This document shows, piece after piece, positions 56,641 through 64,000 of a DNA stretch of 64,000 nucleotides. The position numbers were made by a program, and so were the translations under genes. Source of the stretch: Macrothele yani (taxonomy: Eukaryota; Arthropoda; Arachnida; Araneae; Macrothelidae); contig CM076995.1 in the NCBI GenBank assembly GCA_039090855.1, positions 117,242,770 through 117,306,769 of the forward strand. The letters run 5' to 3'. The stretch's first letter is position 1. Every line of letters starts with the position of its first letter. A model generated the notes under the pieces. That model did no database searches, had not been told where the DNA came from, and saw only the letters and a program-made list of their open reading frames with translations.

Positions 56641-57497
56641 TGTAGTGACACTTTGCGTACGTGTCAAATTTGGTGGCACTTGCGTACATGTCAAATTTGG
56701 TGACACTTGCGTACATGTCAAATTTGGTGGCACTTGCGTACATGTCAAATTTGGTGGCACTTGCATACATATCAAGGCGTTCCCGGTGCAGCATAGGAAA
56801 AGAGGTGGCACTTGCGTACAACCTTAAATATCCCCTGTAATGTTCAGAGGAAATTATATGCTTTTGTAACTATCCCCGAACACCACTGTCACTTTGATCC
56901 ATATTTTGAATTATTTTAACTTTCTTTCACACCTTATCCAGGCTTAGGACTGGCAGCATCTATGCTGGCATGCTTAAAAGTTGTTGTTTTTTAGGCGATA
57001 TTCGCCCCCCCGCCCTTTTTTTTCTTCATAGATATTTCAATTCACTTTTTCAAGAAAGTCACTGTACTTAAGATTCTTCCTTTAAACTTAGAATGAGGGT
57101 CTTGATTTTACAATGTGGTCTACTCATTAAGGTGTTAAACTTATTATTCCAGCCCTCTAGCTCATTATTGGTTCTGTGCTGTAGATTATGACAGTTCCAC
57201 ATGTTAGTTCTAAAGACAGAATTTTCTAGCCATTCATTCACAAAATAATCATAAAATTCCTTCAGCTTCGGTTGCTGCGGTGAACTTTCTTGAATTGATA
57301 ACCATCCGTTATGTATGTCTGCATCTGGAAGATGTGCTAATGCTGGATACATGCGCACATGCAGTCTTTTTTCTTCATTTTCTTTATAATTACTGGCTAA
57401 TCCAAGTGAATGAACATGCCGCCACAGACATTGGTTAAAATGAAAGCCGCATCCTGAAATCTTCACTAACGGAAATATACCTTCCAAGGCTTTAATA

Positions 57498-59041
57498 TAC
57501 TGGTGTGCAAAAATTAAGGACAAAGAGGAGAAGTTAGCATAACAGCGGAACGAGCAGGCAGAACGGACCGAAAGACCACTCAGGAGATAGACTAGGGTCC
57601 GGTACGGTAGGGCATGCGCATATATGCAGCATGACGAAAGGGGGGAGTGTCGGAAGGATATAAAGCACACGGGCGGTGTACGCTCAGCAATTCGGTGAAA
57701 GCTATTGCACGGCGTACATCGGTTTGAACGACGTCGAGTTGCTGCCACCGCGTGATATGGCCAACAGGCAATCCAGTAGACGACATCTGGATGACTTTAC
57801 CCGAGGTCGCGTTATTGGGAAGTTGGAAGAAGGTCGAAGTGTTACTAGTGTGGCCGAGGAGTTCGGTATCGCTCACAGCATCGTTTCACGAGCTAGGAGA
57901 GTATTTCAAACGACAGAAACAGCTGTCCGAGAGTTTAGCAGTGGTCGTCCAGGAGCAACCACGGCAGCGGACGACCAGTATATTGCCCTACAGGCAAGAA
58001 GAAACAGACGGCAGACAGCGGGAGAAATCGCAAGGCATATGCAACAGACAACTGGACGTCCGTTATCGCGTTTTACCTTGGACAGGAGGCTGCACAAAGG
58101 TGGTGTATTTGCACGACGACCAGTACGGTGCGTGCCATTAACGCCTGCTCATCGGAGACGGCGGTTTCTGTGGTGCCAGGAACACAAGAACTGGATACAT
58201 CAGCAATGGGGTCGAGTTCTCTTTACTGATGAGAGCCGATTTAGTCTGACGAGCGATTCTGGACGTATACACATCTGGAGAGAGCAGAGAACACGCAATC
58301 ACACCTCCAACATCATCGAAAGGGACCGGTTTGGAGGTCGCGGATTTCTCGTTTGGGGCGGTATCATGCTTGGTAGCCGTACTGACCTCCACATCTTCCA
58401 AGGAGGTTCAGTCACTGGTGTCCGCTATTGTACAGAGGTTCTCCTGCCTCACGTGCGTCTGTTTAGAGGTGCTGTGGGTCATGAGTTCCTCTTCATGGAC
58501 GGCAACGCTACACCTCATCGTACAGTGGCTGTCGCAAAGCTGTTGGACATTGAAGATATTCAACGCATGGATTGGCCCGCAAGGTCCCCGGACCTAAATC
58601 GAATCAAACACGTGTGGGATCTTCTCCGGAGACGCTTGGCAGCACGTCACCAGCCGCCAGCAACGATTCCGCAGCTGCGATTGGCGCTACAAGAGGAATG
58701 GGCCGCGATGCCTCAACAGCTCTTTGACAACCTCGTCCTCAGCATGGACAGACGTTGTAAATCCTGCATTGCAGTGAGGGGTGATCATATCCCCTACTAA
58801 AGACTGGATTTTTCTTGGCAGCCGCCTGTCACATGGACTTTTCATTCCAGTTGTACTCGAAGCTACCTTTTCAATAAAGTGCCTTTGTATACTTTGGATT
58901 CCTTGTTTGGACGGTTTCGCTCACTTGTCCCATATTCTTACATCTTGGGGATCTTATGGTATGATTTGAGTCGATGTGGAGCCCTTCAGCACGACGTTAC
59001 ATTCGAAAAACCGTCTCGTCCTTAATTTTTGCACGCCAGTG
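57498..59041 (+). mobile_element. Tc1-like element nested in the MULE
   Basis: Ends TACTGGTGTGCAAAAATTAA (left) and CACTGGCGTGCAAAAATTAA (right, reversed), with TA at 57496-57497 and 59042-59043. About 1,544 bp. The MULE transposase continues on both sides, so this insertion is the younger event. Confidence 0.92.
57676..58800 (+). CDS. full-length Tc1-like transposase with altered catalytic residues
   Basis: An uninterrupted 374-codon frame; the second ATG at about 57757 (MANRQSSRRHLDDFTRGRVI) is the more usual start and gives about 347 residues. Domains in order: paired HTH (VAEEFGIAHSIVSRARRVF), linker GRPGATT, second HTH (AGEIARHMQQTTGRPLSRFT), then the catalytic domain. VLFTDESRFSL holds the first Asp. 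FMDGNATPHRT has Gly where the second catalytic Asp stands (usually DDNA.PH). SPDLNRIKHVWD has Arg-Ile-Lys for the usual Pro-Ile-Glu. So the DDE triad reads D, G, K although the frame is intact. The C-terminus is RGDHIPY. The ORF is preserved, but activity is unlikely. Confidence 0.9.
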   Translation: MYAQQFGESYCTAYIGLNDVELLPPRDMANRQSSRRHLDDFTRGRVIGKLEEGRSVTSVAEEFGIAHSIVSRARRVFQTTETAVREFSSGRPGATTAADDQYIALQARRNRRQTAGEIARHMQQTTGRPLSRFTLDRRLHKGGVFARRPVRCVPLTPAHRRRRFLWCQEHKNWIHQQWGRVLFTDESRFSLTSDSGRIHIWREQRTRNHTSNIIERDRFGGRGFLVWGGIMLGSRTDLHIFQGGSVTGVRYCTEVLLPHVRLFRGAVGHEFLFMDGNATPHRTVAVAKLLDIEDIQRMDWPARSPDLNRIKHVWDLLRRRLAARHQPPATIPQLRLALQEEWAAMPQQLFDNLVLSMDRRCKSCIAVRGDHIPY

Positions 59042-60112
59042 TAGCTGCAACCTCAAAAGTCTAAAGCCACTGAATGTGGATTCTATCCTGCTTCTTTTAA
59101 AACTGTGAAAAGTTTCAGATGTGTGTCTTCATTTTTCTTTGAAAGTAGGGCGAAAATTATTGGAACAATAGTGACTTCATCCTCATTACTACTTAAATCA
59201 GCGTGAAATGTATATAGCTGGTAGAACTGCTTGCTACAACGTTGAAAAGTTCCATCAGCAAAGCATTTTTTGCAGTTTTTCAGGGTGCTCCGTCTTTTTT
59301 TCACTAGCAAATACTAAAGTTCTAACTTCGTGGCCATCATCAGCCAGCAAGAAACTTGATCCATCTTCCATTGCCAACACATCATCAGGAATTTGGATTT
59401 CTTGCGACGTCTTTGGTTGTTTCGTCAATCCTTGTTCTTTGCGTACGATATAGTTGTGATTTTACTGAGGGCAAAATAGGAATGTTTGTCACAATATCGT
59501 ATCCGCGATTAAACAAAGAGAGGACTCAGTTCTTGGTGGTAAATTTTTGATACATGAAGGTCTTCTTCTCGAGCCCGCTTTCTTGTGTTAGGTAAATGCT
59601 TTGCAACTTCAGGTTTGCAAATGTGGTTAGAAACTTGAAGTACTTTCCCATCTTTTGATTTTAAGGAGTCACGACACTTTGTAGTTTTTTCATTAATGCA
59701 TAACCAACTAATGCCATTTTTTTTGTTAGTTCGGTGTTGACGATATTGGTGCCCATCATATACGGCAGAAGGTTTCTTCTTTGTGGTCTCTATGGTTTCT
59801 ATCATATCCATCTAACTGCTCACTGATAGAAATTTGCAAAGGGCTTACAAAAATACTCAAATGACCTTCTCGTTAAGAAGCAAAAGAAGCAATGATAAAA
59901 CAGTCTAAGATTTTTGGCGTGCAATAGTCTGGCAATAGGCATTCTGGAACGCTATTGGTTGTCGGTCAACCTTTTCCCTTCAGGACAGGGCCGTAGAAGA
60001 GAAGGGCTGGGTTATTCCTTTGTTTGAGGACGACTATTCTCCGACGAGGGAGAAATTTATGGCCGCTGTGACGTCATAGCGAGGACAGGCGCGTTTCCCC
60101 ACCAGTTTCGAG

Positions 60113-60133
60113 AGAGAGAGAGAGAGAGAGAGA
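60113..60133. repeat. (AG)n microsatellite
   Basis: About ten AG units just inside the MULE right terminus. Confidence 0.9.
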
Positions 60134-60479
60134 ATAAAAAAGAGTTGTACGTAAGTGCCACCTCTTTTCCTATGTACGCAAGTGCCACCTCTTTTCCTAT
60201 GTACACAAGTGCCACCTCTTTTCCTATGTATGCAAGTGCCACCTCTTTTTCTGTTAGATTAGGGAACGCCTTGACATGTACGCAAGTGCCACCAAATTTG
60301 GCATGTACGCAAGTGCCACCAAATTTGGCATGCACGCAAGTGCCACCAAATTTGGCATGCACGCAAGTGCCACTGTACGCAAGTTCCACCAATTCCTCCT
60401 CTCCGAACCTCCTCTCGCGACTTCTGTGTCCAATTTTCCCCGATTCCTTGCCGAGTTCGTCCTCTTGCTTTAAAGAAAA

Positions 60480-61705
60480 GGACACTTGACGTCTAGAAAG
60501 CAATAAAATAATTACGTAGTCTGGTTACTCTTTCCTTCACCGTGTTACTGATCGATGCTGTTAGCAGTGTTAAAATGACTGCAATAAAGAATCAGTGAAA
60601 GAGCCGAAGAATACTTCCCTAACATACAATGCCCGATGGCTCTGAGAAACGCTGTTTGTACTCCTACTAATGATTATTACCTCTGCTGATAAGGCCCTCG
60701 ATGACGTTGTAAAACTCCCTTTTGCTGACTGAAACATGATGACAATGTTATTTCTACAATACTATTCTGATTTATATTCCCTGCAATGGATAATTTCTTT
60801 GTTCTACGCAACATATCACGCGAAAGAAAAAAAAATATATAAAAGAATCCATTCTGATCTCCAAAACTAACACGCACTGCATTTAAGATGTCCCCTATTA
60901 TAAACACTGGAAAGTTTGAGCCCCAGAACTTCACTTCTAGGAACAGGTTAGAAAGTGGGCAGCTTATATAATGCAGGTCTGTATCGTTCTATTATAACAC
61001 AAAGTTGTAGTCTTTTTATATCTACTATTTTCGTCAACTAATACAAACCTGAATCTGTGTTTATATAGGAACTGTAAATTCTTCGACTATGCAAAACGTT
61101 CTAATAATAGATTCATCTTTCCTTTGTATATTTCGAAAAATAAACAACAGTAAAATATGTCAAACACAGAGTTTTCGGCATTTCTAATTCTTGTAATAAT
61201 AAAAAATATTCGACGCTCGATCTATAGGAGCACTTAAGCCGAGTAAACATTTATTCTGTGTTGAAATTTTTATGAATCACCCAGAAATTATAAGACGATT
61301 CTCACACGTGTTTTTTTTTTTTTTTTTTAGTTGAAGGCTAATAGACGCCCACTTTTCTTCCTAGAAGCTGTATATCCACTCCGACATTCTTTTCCATCAT
61401 AATGCCCATCTCATCAACATTAAATACATGTTCGGGAGGATTAACTTACTTCTGCATCAATGTAAGGAATTCTGCTTGATACGCCTTTGCTGTCGTGTGG
61501 TGTACTCCACAGAATTCCTTGACTGCAGCCGCCCCTTTAAACAAAGAGCGTGTAATTCCAAATACTGTTTGTGTTCCTTAATAAACATTTTAATGTTTAC
61601 CCTCATTAAACATTTGATGTCTTTCCTCACCAACTGATCCTTCAGTACTTCTAAGACCGTCGAAAACATTCGCAAAGTACAGCCTTTCTTGAATTACTTT
61701 CTCGT
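60480..61705. other. no recognised feature
   Basis: AT-rich DNA. Short frames at 60677, 61428 and 61457 lack recognisable domains. Confidence 0.55.
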
Positions 61706-61709
61706 ATTC

Positions 61710-62400
61710 TATTAGGTTATTCCAAACGTAATGACGTTTGTTTACTGGAACTCTGAAGTAACATCACAAGAAAAACACTTAAATTTAGTCAAAAACGTAA
61801 TCACCGTCATTGTATATCACCTTTTTCCATCTTGAAACCAAGTTATGGACACCATCTTAGTAAACATCCGGTCCCCGAGACTCCAAATACCATTAGATAC
61901 CATTCTGGACCTCATCAAATGTTTTGAAATGTTTACCATTTAAGTACTGTTGCATCGATCGACACAAATGGAAATCGGAAGATGCAAAATTTGGGCCATA
62001 AGGTGGATGAGGTAGCTCCTTCCAACCGAATTCCTTGATTTTTTTTTTTTTTTTTTTCGTCGCGTGCTCCTTATGATGTGTGGGCGCGCGTTGTCATGTA
62101 GAAAAAGGACTCCTTTTCTATTGCAGGCAGCTTGAGGGGAATTTGTGCATGAAGATGAGTAAGTTAATCACAGTAGAAATATGAGGCAATAGTTTCACCA
62201 GGTTTTAGGAACTCATAATGAATTACACCCCTTCGTCCCCACCAAATACACAGTAAAATCTTTATTTTTTCCCCATGAATGCTGTTGTTTTAGGAGTTTC
62301 ACTGGGTGATAACCATTACCACGTTCGCGAGTGGAATTTTCGTATAATACACACTTTTCATCACACGTAACTATTCTGTCCAAAAAATGGGTAATTTTTT
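61710..62400 (-). pseudogene. SETMAR-type mariner, C-terminal half
   Basis: Reverse strand from about 62400: ITHFLDRIVTCDEKCVLYEN (first catalytic Asp), then a WLSPSETPKTTAFMGKK-like segment after a shift, RAPTHHKEHATK near 62080, and PPYGPNFASSDFHL near 61995 with the third-Asp region. The C-terminus SRWKKVIYNDGDYVFD lies near 61800. The left terminus (TTAGGTTATTCCAAACGTAA at 61711-61730) is of mariner type. The N-terminal half is replaced by the 26-bp minisatellite at 62400. Confidence 0.75.
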
Positions 62401-62775
62401 GTTTCTCGGTCTTCCCGTGTTGACGCCATCCTCGGTTTCCCCGTGTTGACTTCATTCTCGGTCTTCCCGTGTTGACGTCATTCTCGGTCTCCCCGTGTTG
62501 ACGTCCTTCTCGTTCTCCCCGTGTTGACGTCATTCTTGATCTTCCCGTGTTGACGTCATTCTCGGTCTTTCCGTGTTGACGTCATTCTCGGTCTCCCCGT
62601 GTTGACGTCATTCTCGGTCTTCCCGTGTTGACGCCATTCTCGGTCTCCCCGTGTTGACGTCATTCTCGGACTTTCCGTGTTGCGTCATTCTTGATCTTCC
62701 CGTATTGACGTCATTCTCGGTCTTCCCGTGTTGACGTCATTCTTGATCGTCCCGCGTTGACGTCATTCTCGGTCT
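62400..62775. repeat. 26-bp minisatellite, about 14 copies
   Basis: Unit TCGGTCTTCCCGTGTTGACG plus TCATTC, with variants. On the minus strand a unit reads as RPRMTSTR-like residues, matching the conserved linker that follows the HTH of the Tc1 fragment beside it. Confidence 0.9.
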
Positions 62776-62934
62776 TTCCAATCCACGTTGCCGGTCACGA
62801 GATTCTTGTCTGCCGTACCGCTGCCAAAATGGATGCATTCTTGAGCAGTTGCGATCCAATTCTTCAGCAACACGCCACAGAGACCATCTAGCTCGGAGAA
62901 AGGCCAAGACCCGCCCTCTCTCAAAGTCATTCAA
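62737..62934 (-). pseudogene. Tc1-type transposase, N-terminal fragment
   Basis: MNDFERGRVLAFLRARWSLW, then RVAEELDRNCSRMHPFWQRY: the first HTH of a Tc1-type transposase. It continues to GLERPRMTSTR, where the minisatellite begins. Nothing of the catalytic domain of this type remains. Confidence 0.75.
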
Positions 62935-63985
62935 CTGACTGAAGGGTTTGTCTCCTCCGTCTTCTGGGCATTTTCTACATTGTGCCGTCCTTTAATTCAC
63001 TTGCGCAGATAAACGTAGGTTTTAACACCAATATAGTCGCTTCAACTCTGATGCCTGGCACAGATATTCACACACTTTTATCGGTCGATAGTTACGAGTC
63101 ATTGGTCCGAATTTTTGATGATTTGCATATCTCTGTACCTGACTGCAGGGGGTGTATTGGCCCACCGGGATATTTTCTGGTAGACCATTTGAGAAGTGGC
63201 TCACTTTCTAATGTTCTTTTTGTCTGGATGTTCTGGAACGAACGAAAAATTATTTTAGTCGTTCTGAATGCTGTAATGGTAAACTTCATTCGAGCGATAT
63301 TTCTATCTGAAAGGTTATTTACGTTAAAAAACCAACAACTCCCATTTATATTGTGCGTCGGCTCCAAAATAAAATAGCAAAATTCTCTGCACATCTGTGA
63401 GAAAAGTGCCTCCTGACCAAGCAAGCCCTTTTAAATTAATTTCAGCTAAGGCTAACTGCAGTTAGACGTAGGTTGCTGAACTTCGGACCCTAGGGTCACT
63501 GATATGTTCTACCCTCATTTTGTTATTTTGGAAGCACTGGTACCCATTGTGATAGTCTCTCCTCCCAACTCACTTATACACTTACTGACACAGAGCTCAA
63601 AGTACTTCTCCGACAGAGATATTCCGAAATCTGTGTCCCACACACATGTATATTAAGAGAAGCAATTTTTAACCAGTTCTGGTCCATGGCTCAAAATAAT
63701 GGGTAGACTTAGAAAAGGACCACGATTGAATTTGTTTTACGATGCATATTTCAAAAAATTTTACTTCATCCAGAATTTAACAGAATTTTTTTCACGAAAG
63801 AATTTATGACGTATTCTCCTGTAGATATGTATTTTGGAGTGAATTGCAAGACTAAAATTCCCTGCCAAGTTCAGTCGTCCCAATTTGCCGCTGCCTGACT
63901 GACTGCCACTTTGTATACATTTTCGTGCATCCCTTCCTGGTGCTGCGTTGTAATTTTTTTGAAACTGAGTGTGTGTGTGTATATA
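62935..63985. other. no recognised feature
   Basis: A 131-codon frame at 62982-63377 and overlapping frames on the other strand show no recognisable domain. No repeat ends seen before the right edge. Confidence 0.5.
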
Positions 63986-64000
63986 CACTGCTGGCCACCC
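63985..64000 (+). mobile_element. possible Tc1-like terminus at window edge
   Basis: TACACTGCTGGCCACC follows a GT/TA-rich tract; I recognise this as resembling a widespread Tc1-like terminal sequence with its TA, but only 16 bases are present. Confidence 0.4.

Larger units (their letters stand above)
57068..59811 (-). pseudogene. MULE transposase with FLYWCH finger, interrupted by Tc1
   Basis: Leftward from 59811: a FLYWCH zinc-finger segment (YDGHQYRQHRT, WLCINEKTTKCRDSL, HICKP), degenerate linker, then the MULE core: CKKCFADGTFQRCSKQFYQLYTFHA near 59250, PIIFALLSKKNEDTH near 59150. The Tc1 lies next; beyond it IFPLVKISGCGFHFNQCLWR near 57480, YPALAHLPDADIHNGW, then FYDYFVNEWL and NCHNLQHRTNNELEGWNNKF near 57160, ending LSLKEES. 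The segments ADGTF..C, C.FHF and RTNN..EGW are the family signature; the enzyme would move the element. A frameshift lies beside the Tc1 junction, and stops lie in the linker near 59300-59400. Confidence 0.85.
56640..60390 (-). mobile_element. MULE-type element with tandem-repeat termini
   Basis: The left end (56655-56822) has five ~30-bp copies of GTCAAATTTGGTGGCACTTG, then AAGGCGTTCCC, then AGGAAAAGAGGTGGCACTTG. The right end (60145-60385) is the inverse in the same order: four copies of AGTGCCACCTCTTTTCCTAT, AGGGAACGCCTTGACATGTA, then four copies of AAGTGCCACCAAATTTGGCA. The interior has a MULE transposase on the minus strand. A Tc1 element is nested at 57498-59041. No target duplication was identified. 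Confidence 0.8.

Noticed and set aside
62982..63377. 131-codon ORF as a gene
   Set aside because: No recognisable domain and an overlapping long frame on the other strand; length is unremarkable for this much sequence.

Overview
The window looks like intergenic heterochromatin-like DNA from an invertebrate animal, most plausibly an arthropod. The evidence is the density and type of mobile DNA: many Tc1/mariner elements with TA target duplications, several tRNA-derived SINE families, MULE, pogo and hAT-like remains, an RTE-type LINE tail, and a Maverick/Polinton. I found no host protein-coding gene with recognisable homology and no standard RNA gene. The species cannot be settled from this sequence.

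Layout. 1-9,000 is a run of Tc1 and mariner copies: a Tc1 C-terminal part (1-447), a mariner nested inside a SINE (969-2318), a deleted mariner (2526-3434), a SETMAR-type mariner (about 3476-4735), a Tc1 (5095-6623) and another Tc1 (7541-8807). 10-18.8 kb holds a LINE 3' end, SINEs of three families, a possible hAT-like element containing a 145-bp tandem array, foldback MITEs, and the 3' end of a pogo/Tigger element. 21-26.7 kb has a 40-bp-stem hairpin, a Tc1, a 1.3-kb inverted duplication, and two oppositely oriented hammerhead-ribozyme-like motifs. 28-36 kb is mostly unrecognised AT-rich DNA with SINEs and a GC-rich hAT-like element.

The most interesting block is about 36.95-45.5 kb, a very AT-rich Maverick/Polinton (adintovirus-like) element. 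Leftward genes run from a central control region: a 51-residue acidic ORF, a packaging ATPase, a membrane protein, a phospholipase A2 plus zinc-ribbon protein, and an integrase with a C-terminal chromodomain. Rightward genes encode a coiled-coil protein, a hydrophobic minor virion protein, an adenain-type cysteine protease, a penton-like protein, a small basic protein, a major capsid protein, a phage-type fibre with shaft repeats, and an LSEDFI-repeat protein. No protein-primed DNA polymerase and no terminal inverted repeats are visible. Several genes carry single nonsense codons or frameshifts, so this is a decayed partial copy. Nearly every start codon sits in a TAAATG motif, and three palindromic 20-bp direct repeats lie in the divergent gap.

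45.6-64 kb returns to repeats: a duplicated tRNA-like unit, SINEs, degenerate Tc1 copies, a 60-bp satellite with a 540-bp higher-order period (53.05-54.86 kb), a MULE whose ends are arrays of short tandem repeats (56.64-60.39 kb) with a full-length Tc1 nested in it, and a 26-bp minisatellite that joins a Tc1-type N-terminus to a mariner C-terminal half.
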